A DNA stretch of 64,000 nucleotides from Kuschelorhynchus macadamiae (GCA_030620095.1 JAUTXW010005188.1:181001-245000), one strand, 5' to 3'. Shown: positions 9,531 through 20,476, counted from the stretch's first letter. Translations and numbers: made by a program. The notes: generated from the sequence alone by a model not told the origin.

Positions 9531-12500
9531 TTAGCAATAGACAAACACTTTTTTAAACACTTTAAGTGTAGAGGAACCTTTTACAACATCTGGCAGGTGA
9601 TTATAAAGCCTTATACCTTCATATATTACCGATTGTTTTATTAAGTTGGATGATGGGATAGGTAGACGTAAATTCATTTGCACGTACCTCTGGTCCGCAA
9701 CAATGTACTGATCTCTATTAATATATATAAGAAATACAGTTTCCAGAATATACAAACATAGAAGAGTAAGAATCCGCAGACGAACAAACAGGGGCCTACA
9801 TGTGTCGCGTGGCCGAGCATGACATAGATATCGAATTGCTGTCTTTTGAACAACATGTCAAGCAGATGTTTAGTTGCCGAGCCCCAAAAAGCAATGCCAT
9901 ATTGAAGCCGCGATTCAATCAGTGCAAAATAAACAGTTTTAGCCAAATCAGAACCCAACTCCTGGACTACGACTTTTATTGCAAAGCAGCCGCACGACAA
10001 TTGTCCGCCAAGTGTGACTATGTGGCTATCAAACTTTAGACCGCTATCAATGATGAGGCCCAAGAATTTGGAGTCCTGCTGCCTGACAAGAGATGCACTA
10101 CCAATTGTTATGTTCTCTAGATCACATTTAAAGCAGATCATGCTAGTTTTGTTAACATTCAGCGACAACAGGTTAGAGTCACACCACTCCTTCACCCTTC
10201 TCAAGTCAGATGAGACTGAAGCAGACAGGGAGTTAATGTCTGCATCGTGCCAGAGAATGGTAGTGTCATCCACAAATATTGTGAATTTACCCCGGACATC
10301 CAATCTGGCAAGGTCATTTATATACAATAGAAAGAAAAGAGGGCCCAGAACTGACCCCTGCGGAACTCCCCAGTTCAAGGATCCTGACGAAGAACAATTG
10401 CCACTCAAAACCACACGCTGCCGACGCCCTCTCAGATACGACTCGAAACCAAGAATGGGCCACACCACGGAAACCATAGTGATGGAGTTTCTGCAGCAGA
10501 ATTTTGTGACTCACGCAGTCAAAGGCTTTAGATAAGTCACAGAAGACACCTACAGAATACTTGCCCTCATTGATGTGAGAACACAATTCTTTACGTAGGC
10601 TAAACATGGCATCATTTGTACCACTATTCTTTTGAAATCCAAACTGTACCTTAGAAAGTATGGCGTTGTGCTCCAAGAATGAGACCATTCGACTTTTAAC
10701 CAGCTTTTCGATGATTTTAGAAAGGGTAGACAAGAGCGAGATTGGACGGAAATTGGATGGATCCTTCAAATCGCCACCCTTGTGAAGAGGAACCACTTTA
10801 GCAGAGGTCAGACATGAAGAGAAAAAACCCCTCTCCCACGACATATTAATAGCACAAACCAGGCCCTCCAGAAGTGCATCAGGAAGGTTCATGAATATTC
10901 TAACAGACAGCTCATCATCCCCAGAAGACCTTTTATTCTTTATAGAGGTTATTATTTTTTTTAGTTCGTATAAATCGGTTGGTAAAAAGTAAAAAGAATT
11001 CTGTATAGTTACACCTGACAAGTAAGTAATTGGCTCGACCACTGGATTAAGGTTCCTAGTGAGGGTATCTGCTATAGAATAGAAGTAATTATTAATGTCG
11101 TCGGGAGGCAGGTCAGGTTCGACCATAATGTGATGTCCATTACTATGCCGAATTTCGTTGACAATAAACCAGCTTTCTCGTTGCCTGTTTGCTGACATGT
11201 TCAAGTGATCTGAATAAAAACTTGCCTTAGCCACAGCAACCAATTTACGATAGAGTCCTCGATATCTAGTAAAATATTGGTGAATTAATGGACAATTAGT
11301 AAACTTCCTGATTAGATGTAGAGATCTGAGATTCTTGGAAGATGTTTTTAATCCAGCAGTAAACCATATCTTTTTAGGTTTTTTGTTCTTCAATTTTCTA
11401 ACAGGAAATGTATTGTTGAGGATAGCAACCATTTTTTCGTGAAATGTATTAATAGGGTCATAAGAGATATGCATACTCTCCCAATTTGCATCATTGCATA
11501 ATTGGTGAAACTTTTCATAATTGTTTCTACTGAAAATTCTGCCATATCTATGCTTTGGGCCAGGACAGTTGACACTGATTGATACGGAGAACTCAACAGC
11601 TTCGTGATCTGATAGGGCAGCATTAATAACAACACAGGTAACCAAGTTACCACTGTAATTAGAGCAAATACTATAGTATAATCAAACTGAAAAAGATATT
11701 CTAATTCAAGCTTGCCAATTCCCTATCTAATTATCCACCCGGGTCACGCCGCTTGGGATATTAGACGCGTAAATGGTTAAAAATTATAAATAATAATAAG
11801 TTTAAAATTTAGCAAAATATTTAAACAGTTTATGATAGTATTATATATATATATATATACAAAAATTCGCAAAAATATAAATATACAAATCAGTAATCAA
11901 TAGTAACAAAAAGGCACGGTTTTTCTAAGTGTCCCTTAGAATAAACAATCCTCCTCACTCAGGAGAGATTGAGAACTTCAGGGACTGACGTGCTAAGTAC
12001 TCTGGAGGGATTGTTTAATTTTTGTTTGTTTGATTGATTGTTTAATAAATGAATTAAGCTAAGGGTAGGAACAGAACCTTTGTTACCAAAGTCAATGTTA
12101 AAGTCGCCGCATAATATTATATAGGAAGAACTATTAGATAGTTCGGACAATAGAGCATCCAATCCAGTAAGGAAATCATCAACATTTGATAAAGGAGACC
12201 TGTAAATGCAAATGATATAAAGCTTCAGTCTTTTGGAAAAAATAATAGAAAATTCCAGAACAGTTTCCATTAATAGAGCATTATAGTTATCAATATTTTG
12301 AAATAAATTATTTTCTAAAAACTTGTTGTTTCCCAAAATCAAACTGCCCTCATGGGTTGAAATAGACCTACAAAAAATTGATAGAGTAGTTGTTGAACTG
12401 AGTAGTTTGGAACATGTATAATTTCATTTTGTTTCAACCAATGCTCAGTAATAAGCACAAAATTAGGAAAGTTGCATCCATCCAGAAATAGTGCCAGTTC

Positions 12501-12540
12501 ATCGCCTTTTTTCCTTATGAATGTTTAATAATAGAACGGA
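9531..12540 (-). pseudogene. ORF2: endonuclease + reverse transcriptase, FVDD active site
   Basis: Endonuclease pieces: FLDGCNFPNFVLITEHWLKQ (12440-12500) and IYRSPLSNVDDF with ILCGDFNIDF (about 12110-12200). After the interruption the frame 11645-10314 begins near the SDHEAVEF block. It runs through the linker, SAKVVPLHKGGD, NFRPISLLSTLSKIIEK and FCDLSKAFDCVSH. A shift near 10450 leads to GVPQGSVLGPLFF, the active-site block KFTIFVDDTTILWHDAD (about 10280), LQYGIAFWG and the C-terminus at 9531. The normally Ala second residue of the FADD box is Val. The long open stretches (443 and 267 codons) make this younger than its neighbours, although the frame is broken. Confidence 0.75.
11660..11972. 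other. ~300-bp insertion interrupting the endonuclease region
   Basis: Homology to the endonuclease stops after VLSTSVPEVLNLS (about 11965, minus) and resumes at NLVTCVVINAALSDHE (about 11650). The intervening AT-rich block contains a short (TA)n at 11842-11861 and a GC-rich patch near 11735-11770. No clear terminal repeats or target duplication were found, so whether it is a solo LTR, SINE or MITE is undecided. Confidence 0.4.
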
Positions 12541-12559
12541 GAGCTGGTTTTTCAAGCAT

Positions 12560-13290
12560 TCCACCTTACCTAAAAACTAATTGTGGTATAGAGATACACT
12601 AGTAAACCTGTGGTACTAATTCAAGATGGCGAAACAAAACCGCGGCCAAATAAAATATTTGTAATCGTGAAAAAAATCACCTTCTCAGGTTTTACATATT
12701 TTCAGGTTTTAGCATCCCTAGATGCCAAAAAATATGTTTCATCAATTCCGACGGTCCGTCTGTCAATTTCTCTGTCGGCCTGTCAGTTTGCGACATAGCT
12801 TAAAAGCTACTTATCAAATTAACTTCCATTTTAGGCAAAAATTAAAACTCATATTTTGGTAAAAATCCAATATGCCGGAACAAAATGGCGGACTATTGAA
12901 ACGTTAAAAAACTATTACTAAAAAGTTAATTATCCAATTTCCTCAAATTTTGCACAAAAATCAAGTGTTAGGAATAAACTGGTAACATTTTGGTATGAAT
13001 AAAAGATAGCAGAACAAAATGGTGGCGTAATATAATATTTAAAAAAACGGCCTGAAAAAACTACTTATTAGATTAATTTCAAATTTTGTGCAAGCAATAT
13101 ATGTGGTATACAGATAAACTTGTAAAGTTGTGGCACTAATTCAAGGTGGTGGAACAAAATTGCGGCCAATATATTTTTTTTAAATTCAATTGACATTAAA
13201 TTTTATAGAAAAATTTAATGTGATATAGGGATAAACTATTAATTAAACTAAAAATATTAGTAGGAATCCAATATGAAGGAAAAATGTAAA
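12560..13290. repeat. Degenerate tandem satellite, unit ~135 bp
   Basis: Core AAGATGGCGGAACAAAATGG recurs in degraded form at about 12622, 12869, 13000, 13142 and weakly at 13268. Later steps are 126-142 bp; the first interval is longer (247 bp) because of a CCGTCTGTC-rich insertion at about 12750-12790. Between cores each unit carries a TACTTATTAGATTAATTTCAA-like and a GGTATAAACTGGTAAA-like segment. Related units lie at 824 and 8942. The 62-codon frame at 12610 inside the array is incidental. Confidence 0.65.
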
Positions 13291-13299
13291 AGTGTACCA

Positions 13300-13545
13300 A
13301 ATTCTTGAATGAAAGTATCTGTAATAAAACATTCTCAACACACTTGCTAAAACCACATACCTAAGAAAATGCTGTGATTAACATATATAATTCAGCCTTA
13401 GCTTTAAACTGGTTAGGTGAGATTCAGATATAAGTTGATCATCAATCATTAGGCCCAGAAATTTACTTTCAGATACACAATTAATTTTAGTATTTTCAAT
13501 CAGTATATCATAGTCAAAAGTTAGGTTTTTGTTGTTTCAAGACTA
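13300..13545 (-). pseudogene. Reverse-transcriptase thumb fragment
   Basis: The minus strand reads FDYDILIENTKINCVSESKF directly followed by LGLMIDDQL. This is the block after the RT active site in CR1/Jockey elements (SKFLGxxID). It continues with a degraded LRxxxxYxxF region. Both ends are truncated and the frame is broken. Confidence 0.6.
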
Positions 13546-13859
13546 CAAATTTGGTCTAATTATAGTTTAATTGTATGAATTAATATGTATGGATTCTTTG
13601 TTTACGTTTTACGCGGAATTCGTCACTCCACAGAAATCGATAATCATCCTGAATACAAATGAACTTTTAAATTAAAAAATTGTTGAAAAACATTAACTGG
13701 ACATTGTGTTGTGTGCTGAAATATATGTATATTTTCCGAAAAGTGTCTTTTCATCATTTCAAAAATTGAATCTGAAATAATTACCTTCACAAACAGGGTT
13801 ATGTCATCATCTTTGTTTATGGTTAATTGTTTTTAAAATTTCACTGAAAGCAATTAAAC
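13546..13859. other. AT-rich 5' flank of the next element
   Basis: No reading frame. It could include the 5' UTR of the plus-strand element whose ORF1 starts at 13903, since non-LTR elements carry internal promoters there, but no motif fixes a boundary. Confidence 0.35.
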
Positions 13860-13902
13860 AGAAAAATTAACTACAAGCTAGACAAAAATAAAATAAAAGA
13901 AG

Positions 13903-14185
13903 ATGGCGGATGAGGGCCGTGCAAAGGTGGATTCTGGTGCAGAGCATAAATGTAGCATTTGTGAAAAAAAATTAAAAGGTGTAATAAAATGTATTGTGTG
14001 CAAAAAATATTTTCATAGCCATTGTGTTAAGGTTCCTGGCTTCCACACTGTTGGAATTAATCAACTTAATTGTGCCGAATGTAATGACAAACAAACAAAA
14101 CTTTCAAACGATGAGATGCTAAAGTTTTATGCTGAAAACAAAACAAAAACTTGGGGAAGAAGAAGAAAAAGACTCAATTTTAATG
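13903..14185 (+). pseudogene. ORF1 N-terminus with half-PHD zinc finger
   Basis: The ATG at 13903 sits in a good context (AAGATGGCGG). Residues 17-48 carry CSICEKKLKGVIKCIVC then FHSHCVKV, and later CAEC: a PHD/RING-like CxxC-CxxC-HxxC-CxxC module. The same module opens ORF1 of the elements at 25.2, 39.0 and 4.45 kb. After about 85 residues the sequence enters the RT of ORF2 in another frame, so no complete ORF1 is made. Confidence 0.65.
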
Positions 14186-15668
14186 GTACCAACTGAGTTA
14201 AATGAAGTACGAAACATAATAAAGAATTTAAAAAACCATTGTTCACCAGGCGAAGACAGTATTACGAAAAAAGATCTAATATTATTGTTTGATCTTGTTG
14301 GACAGAAAATTGTTGATCTGACAAATGGTATTTTGGAAGATGAAATATACCCAAATGAATTAAAAATAGGGAAAGTTATACCAATTCATAAAAAGGGTCC
14401 CGAAAGTGAACTAGGTAACTATCGACCAATTTCAGTTTTGAACACTTTTGCCAAAATAGTTGAAAAAGTTATAAAAGTAAGACTAACAGATTTTACCAAC
14501 AAAAAATTTAAGTTTGACTTGTATCAATATGGTTTTCAAAAACACAGTAATACATTGGGAGCAACCACAGACATGCTAGAATATATTTCAACGGAGATAG
14601 ACAAAAACAAATATGTCATAGCGGGCTTTATTGACCTGCAAAAAGCTTTTGACATGGTGGACATGATCTGCTCTTGGCAAAATTAGAGAAAATGCGAATC
14701 CGAGGAGCAGCCTACAATTTATTGAAAACATTCTACAGACAGAAAGCAGTACACAGTAATAAATAAGTCAAAAAGTGATGAAACAAGACTGGAAGTTGGA
14801 GTAGCTCAGGGCTCAGTATTAGGCCCATTGCAATACCTTATGTATGTACATAATCTAAAGTATCTGGGACTGAAGGCCAAGTATTTTATGTTTACAAATG
14901 ACACTGTTCTAGTGCTCTCGGCTAAAGACAGTATTGAACTTCAAAGAACTTTAAATAGTGACTTAGAACTGTACAACAAATGGTTGACCTACAATAAGTT
15001 AACTGTGAATGTGGGTAAAACAGTTTATATGGTGATTAAACAAAAACATAAACGGAATTGTGACATTGAGGTGTTTTTAGATGGGGTTTAGCTCAAAGAA
15101 GTGGTTGAGTACAAATATTTAGGACTGATTCTGACAAACAATCTAAGCTGGGGGGCACGTATAGGCAACATCATTAAAAAATTGTTCCAATGGTGGGAGC
15201 TATAAGAAGGTGTACAGAACTTCTCAATTATAAAATAAGAAAATCTATTTACTACTGTTTTATATTGCCTCAGTTACAGTACCTAATTCCTTGCTAGGGA
15301 AATGCACCTATTTATTTAATAAATAAATTACAAAGAACACAAAATAAAGCAGTAAAAGTATTATATAAATTTAATTATTTGACGACTGAACAAATAAATC
15401 AAAATACTTACATATTAGATATAAAAAAGAGGCCAAATTTATTTATTGTATCCAACATAATATGATAAAAACAAACCTGAAAATGAAACAGGTAAAAGAA
15501 TGTCATAACTATAATACTAGATATGAAAATAAATTAATAAATGGGAGTTGTAGAACAGTGAAAGGACAAAATTCTCCCCTTTATAGAAGTGTAGATACTT
15601 TTAATGCCATACCAGAAGAGATTGTTACTGCTAGGAACATTTGCCAGTTGTGTCATAAATTAAAATAA
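14155..15668 (+). pseudogene. Reverse transcriptase, active site degraded (FTND)
   Basis: The open frame to 14686 carries ELNEVRNIIKNLKN, KIGKVIPIHKKGP, NYRPISVLNTFAKIVEK and GFIDLQKAFDMVD. A shift follows, then VAQGSVLGPLQYLMYVHNL (about 14800). The active-site block reads YFMFTNDTVLVLSAKD near 14885 where FADD is expected, so both the Ala and the first Asp are changed. LTVNVGKTVYMVI, a thumb region and a C-terminal ORF at 15462-15668 follow. No endonuclease precedes it. The copy is inactive. Confidence 0.7.
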
Positions 15669-15941
15669 GTACTTTAAAAAGTTTAATGATGTAGGAAATA
15701 GATGATTTGCATATAAAGAGTAAAAATGTTCACTTAATGTGTAATAAGACAATAATTACAAAGACTGTAACAATACTTTGTGATAAATTGGATAATTGAC
15801 TATGTACCTAATCATACATTATTTATATACTAATATTGTAAATTTTAGGCCCTGATACCAGTGGTTCATCACTGATTAAGGGCCAGTTATAAATAAATAA
15901 ATCAAAAAAAAAACCGCTTACTCAACAGCCTAGTCCTGCAG

Positions 15942-16790
15942 ATGATGGAAACAAATGATCTTTGTCGCAATAAAACTCAGGCATTGGAGGAAAAACTCGA
16001 GAATGTACAGAAAAACTCTTGGAGGTTAATTGTCCCATTCCCTCTGAGCCACCCATGTCCAAAATCGGATCTCAAAAAGAAGACAAAGCAGTCGTCACTA
16101 TCGATATCGACAAACCCAATCACGGAACCGTTACCGGCTGTTAACGGTTATCCAGCACTATCAACAGTTACTCCAGCACTATTGACATGAGATAAAATGC
16201 AGTCAACGCCCTCTAATAATACTATAACCTACAATAAAGGAAATGAAAATAGTAATAAAACCAAATCAACACCTTGAACAAGTGAAAAAGGGGAAATTAC
16301 GTTGAGTCAGGTAAACAGAGCAGTCGATATGGCGATAGGCGTTTGTGAAACAACCAAACATAATAAAAAATCTAGAGATAAAACATCTGTCTCAGGAGTA
16401 AAATCAACTCATTCCCTAATCTCCAACTCTGAAAATCTGTCTTTCAGTGCTTCTAATTTATGTGGAGTTGTCTTGAGAAAATGGCTTTTTGTCAGTAGGG
16501 TCAACAATAATGCTTCTTGTGAATCGAATATATTAAAGAAAAGGCAAATATATGCAGTGATGATATTGCAGTTCATCGCTTGAAATCTGTACAGGATTTC
16601 TCTTTTAAGATCGGGGTTGATCCAACTCATGAGAATCTGCTTAAACAGAGGACATTGGGGCCTCAATATGTGACAGTAAGGGACTTTGTTTATCGAAGAA
16701 ATGAATTTAACGGGTATGATCAATACAGGAACACTAACAATGCTCATTTTTTAAAGAAAAATCTTCCAAATCGTCACAGATACTGACCAG
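15942..16790 (+). pseudogene. ORF1 with coiled-coil start and FP/RRM-like C-terminal domain
   Basis: A short Gln/Glu-rich start (LEEKLENVQKN) is followed by a low-complexity Ser/Thr/Pro linker. The C-terminal domain reads RKWLFVSRVNNNASCESNIL, then DFSFKIGVDPTHENLL and VTVRDFVYRRN. This spacing (W-x-V/FVSR ... SFKIGV ... V-x-DF) is that of the RNA-binding domain of many Jockey-group ORF1 proteins (FP-type C-terminus). Stops and frameshifts at about 16190, 16300 and 16583 break it. The start codon is not certain. Confidence 0.55.
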
Positions 16791-16794
16791 GCAG

Positions 16795-19117
16795 CTTGAT
16801 GTGTATTACCAGAATGTGCACGGGCTTAGGACAAAATTGGTTGAGTTGTGCAATAATGTTGCATGTATGATTACGATGTGATACTTTTTAGTGAGACCTC
16901 ATTGAACAGTGAATTTTTGGATGCAGAGCTTGGCCTGCTTAACTACTCAATATACCGTAAGCACCAAAACTACTAATACAGGTAAATCAAGAAATGGAGG
17001 TGTTCTTATAGCTGTATGCAATAATTTGTGCTCCAGAGTTGTTCAGTTGGCAGCAGAAACATCTGAGGAGATATGGGTTGCAGTCGAAACAAATACCCTC
17101 AAAAAACTCTTTTGCTTTGTTTATATACCACCAGCATCTGGGGCACAATGCTATGACTTACATTACACAGCTGTCGAGCGCGCAGCTCAGGAGTATGATG
17201 GACAGAGCCTTTGTATTGCTGGGGATTACAATCTTCCCAGGATCTCCTGGTCGAACGACTCTCTAGGCGTTTTGACTTCTGGTCACTCTACAGCAGCAGA
17301 GTCCATAATTGAAACATTTCCCTATTTGAACTTGTTCCAAATAAATAATATCCCCAATGTTAATGGTGTCCTCTTGGATTTGGTTTTTACAGACAATTAT
17401 TGTGCTAAAGTAAGGTCTAGTGATGCCCCCCTTATAAAATGTGATAGGCATCACCCTGCTCTGATTGTTACTCTTAACTGTGGTAATATTTGTAACATGT
17501 TAGAATATGAAGATGAAATTTATGATTTTAAAAGATGTAACTTCAGTGAGATCAATAAACTGTTGTGTGTGTACTGGGATCAAATATTTACTAGTTTGGT
17601 AGTTGAAAATGTTAAACTCTTGTATGATATAGTGTATTGTGCCATTCACATGTTTACACCCAAAATTAAAATTAAAAATAGGTTTAAATTTCCTGTGTGG
17701 TTTAATACCGAATTAAAAAATAACATAATTAATAAAAAATTGCTCATAAAAATTTCAAAAACTCAAATAGTATAGTAGATTATATGTATTTTAGTGAACT
17801 GAGAGCAATGTGTAAGCTAATGAATGTTACAGGTCGTTTATATGTAGAACTGAAAATAATGTTTTAGAAAATCCCAAAAATTTCTGGAAATACGTTCACA
17901 CCAAAACCCATTCTCGTGATCTACCTTCCAGCCTAGAGTATGATGGAGTGATTTGCGCTGACAGATGGGGTATTGCTGACCTGTTCGCTAAGCATTTTTC
18001 ATCTGTGTACTCAACTTCTTATCCTTGTCCTGCACTGTATGGTCGAACTGTAGACTCCTTTCTACGATGTGGTTCATGTGGGTAGCTTGGTTCTAAGAAT
18101 TTCGGACATCTTTGACAGGCTGGCCGAAGTAGATGTCGCCAAAGCTCCAGGACCAGATGGAAAACCCCCAGTATTTTTACAAAACTGTGCTTTTGCATTA
18201 GCTAGACCTTTATGGCTAATCTTCAATCAATCATTAACATCGGGAGTATTTCCAAAGTCTTGGAAAGTTTCGTTTGTAACACCCATCTTCAAAACTGGAG
18301 GACACAAAAACAATGTTAGGGATTACAGACCCATCTCACTGGTTTCCCATTTTCCAAGAATATTTGAGTCGCTGGTCATAGACTTTTTAACTTCATGTGG
18401 TGTGATGTGAATGGAATGACTCTAAATGTGGATAAATGTAAATACATAGAGTTTTCCAGGAAAATTCAACCTAATAAAAATAATTATTTATTGAATAAGG
18501 TAACACTTACATATGTAGATAGCATTAAAGATTCGGGTATAGTATTTGATACCAAACTGACATTTGGAAGTCATATTGAGGCCTATTGTAACAAGGCACT
18601 GAAAATGTTGGATTTTGTGAAACGCACTACCAGGGATTTCTTTAATCTAAGGACGCTGAGGGTATTATACACCTCCCTGGTAAGATCTCGTCTTGAGAAC
18701 AGCACTAGTGTTTGGTCACCTCACTTCTCAGTGCAGGTAAATGTCCTTGAAAGGGTCCAGAACAAATTCCTTTGGTATGCTGCCTTTAAATTAGGAATAC
18801 CCTCGGAATCCATAGATTACTGTCAAATAAGGAATCTCCTTGGTCTTAAGTCTCTCAGTGATAGACGAAGAGTAAATGATCAACTACTTATTTGTAATTT
18901 ATTGCAAAATCATATTAGATGTCCTGAGCTGTTGTCCTTGTTAAGCTTTCATGTTCCCAGTAGATATCTCAGGGTAACGAGCACATTTTCCCTGGAACGT
19001 CATCGTATATTATACGGTCAATTTACTGCCATTAATAGAGCAATGACAGCTGCTAACGAGATTTGGGGACATGTATTTTATACTCCTGTGAGTCGAATTC
19101 GACGCCAATTAAAATAA
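16795..19117 (+). pseudogene. ORF2: endonuclease + RT lacking the catalytic core
   Basis: Endonuclease blocks: YYQNVHGLRTKLVELCN (16806), a degraded FSETSLN, GGVLIAV, FVYIPPAS, the catalytic GDYNLPRISW (17222) and CDRHHPAL (17440). RT fingers: KAPGPDGKPPVF, WKVSFVTPIFKTGG and DYRPISLVSHFPRIFE (18340). At about 18393 the sequence jumps to WCDVNGMTLNVDKCKYIEFS, which belongs after the active site, so the FDxxKAFD, GVPQG and FADD boxes are all absent. The remaining 240 codons are open to the stop at 19117. Other frame breaks lie near 16880 and 17775. Confidence 0.7.
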
Positions 19118-19436
19118 ATATCCACTTTGTTTTACCTGTGATAGATTTAAATGATGGTTTTCATATTAATTAAATTTACTTTTATATTTTTAGCATGTGT
19201 AAATTGTATTTATTATGTTTTAACTACTTACTGTTACTTGCACTGTTAAATATTTTTTACCTAAACCCTAAGTTAATTATATTTACATTATATTATATTA
19301 CAAATTTTGTAGCACTATGTGCAATTGGGTACAACCCATTTATGAATGAATAAAATAAAAATAAATTAAAAACAAATGGCACCCAATAAAAATGTTTAAA
19401 AGATAGTAATGACTATTATACTGACCTAAATTGGTC

Positions 19437-19890
19437 CTAATAAAAGAAAAGATTCATAACGAGGGAAGTTCCGGCTAAAGAAAATTTAGATAATTTTAAT
19501 AGATAGCCAGTAAGATTTCTATAGTCGCGTGCAAATACTTTTAAATAATTATTTTTTGTCATTATTGGTACATAGACATTTTTATATTCTTCGAGCATAT
19601 CACGAGTTACGTTAACCAAAACTTTATTAATATCTTATATACATTTTGCACCTTCAACCTCATTAAGATATTTTTGAGCAAATAATTTCTTCAATGCCTT
19701 ACAAAATTGTATTGGGGTTGGATTTCTCGAATTTTCGCCACAATTTTTTATCAGGACAAAAAAAATCGAGGCATTCCTGATTAAGGTTTCTTGTTAAAAG
19801 AAATAAATAATTTTTGCGTTTTAAAGTTTCCCATAAAGATAGAATGGAGTTAATCGTAATTTTCCAGCCATTTACCAAGCACAAAACACT
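19437..19890 (-). pseudogene. P-element/THAP9-like transposase fragment
   Basis: Minus-strand residues NGWKITINSILSLWETLK and FLLTRNLNQECLDFF match the well-known FLLT-x-xLNQD-x-LE-x-FF block near the C-terminus of P-element and THAP9 transposases. After a frame change NPTPIQFCKALKKLFAQKYL fits the segment that follows in this family. The last frame ends NNYLKVFARDYRNLTGYLL. Only about 150 residues remain, without the THAP DNA-binding domain or most of the catalytic domain. No terminal repeats were found around it. Confidence 0.6.
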
Positions 19891-20002
19891 AAGTAAATTG
19901 GTAAATGTTTACTTTAATTATTAAAAAATAAAAAATGAGTTTCACACTGCGCGCCGGCAGATATAAAGACAATTGGTATATATTAATGTTTGGTGGTATA
20001 TT

Positions 20003-20206
20003 TCAATAGTTTATTATATGACGGACAGCCGGTTTATGCATCTCGCCCGGCAGCGAGGGTTCGAAAAAGCATAGCATCCGATTTTCGAGTGAGATAGGCA
20101 TATCAAGAGGAATAGCTTCGAGTGCTCCTTCTTGTCTTGTCAATATTCGGTGACAATAGTCACAAACACGAAAACACAGACAAAATGTTAAAACACACTC
20201 GCACAT
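20003..20206 (-). other. Unassigned 67-codon ORF
   Basis: The minus frame contains VCDYCHRILTRQEGALEAIP and then FFEPSLPGEMHKPAV. One CxxC pair and a composition richer in GC than its surroundings make it look more like coding sequence than random DNA. No family is recognised. It could be an exon-like fragment captured by an element, or part of the neighbouring P-element relic; neither is shown by the sequence. Confidence 0.3.
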
Positions 20207-20469
20207 TCACATTCGTAAAAAACAAACTCCTGCCCCTTAACATACAGCCAGCATAGCTCTCCTCTATGCTACAAGCTAATTAGAATAGTGTATTGCGGTT
20301 TTGCAAATATGTTTGCCCGATATATGTAATATTATTATATGTTTTTTTTTCTTTTGCTTAGCTTTTGTTTTGTCTCACATTTCATTGCTTCTTTAAAATA
20401 GTTGTCATTATAATTATACACTATTTGTTCTATTGAGTTTAGCTTTTTTCTCTCTAATTTTATAAATAA
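20207..20469. other. Unassigned spacer / possible 5' UTR
   Basis: No coding signal. T-rich runs (20341-20350, 20385-20460) precede the ORF1 start at 20477 and may be its 5' UTR. Confidence 0.3.
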
Positions 20470-20476
20470 TTTGGTG

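Larger units (their letters stand above)
8995..12555 (-). mobile_element. CR1-like non-LTR retrotransposon inserted in a satellite
   Basis: On the minus strand the copy starts inside the endonuclease N-terminus near 12550 (5' truncated), runs through the endonuclease, linker and reverse transcriptase, and ends with a 3' UTR holding (TA)n and CATA-rich stretches and a TATGAC-repeat tail (8996-9011 on plus: TCATAGTCATAGTCA). Satellite DNA lies on both sides. A foreign block of about 300 bp interrupts the endonuclease at about 11660-11972. Confidence 0.75.
13860..15905 (+). mobile_element. Non-LTR retrotransposon with ORF1 joined directly to RT
   Basis: The copy has a zinc-finger ORF1 start, then an abrupt join to the reverse transcriptase near 14160-14185, the RT C-terminus at 15668 and a 3' UTR. 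It ends in AAATAAATAAATC followed by A-rich sequence (15890-15910). The entire endonuclease and most of ORF1 are gone, about 2 kb relative to complete elements such as the one at 35.5-39.4 kb. Confidence 0.7.
15920..19375 (+). mobile_element. Jockey-like element with RT core deleted
   Basis: The order is ORF1 (15942-16790), endonuclease (16795-17700), linker, and RT fingers up to 18395, followed directly by the post-active-site region to 19117. The 3' UTR ends near 19340-19375 after AATGAATAAAATAAAAATAAA. Just before the end TTGGGTACAACCCA forms a small stem-loop. The element at 25.6-28.5 kb is the same family (endonuclease ends in a HHPA/YHPA block where most CR1-like copies have SDH). Confidence 0.7.

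Noticed and set aside
10014..10535. 173-codon plus-strand frame
   Set aside because: Antisense to the well-supported RT palm on minus (GVPQG, FVDD); no motif of its own.
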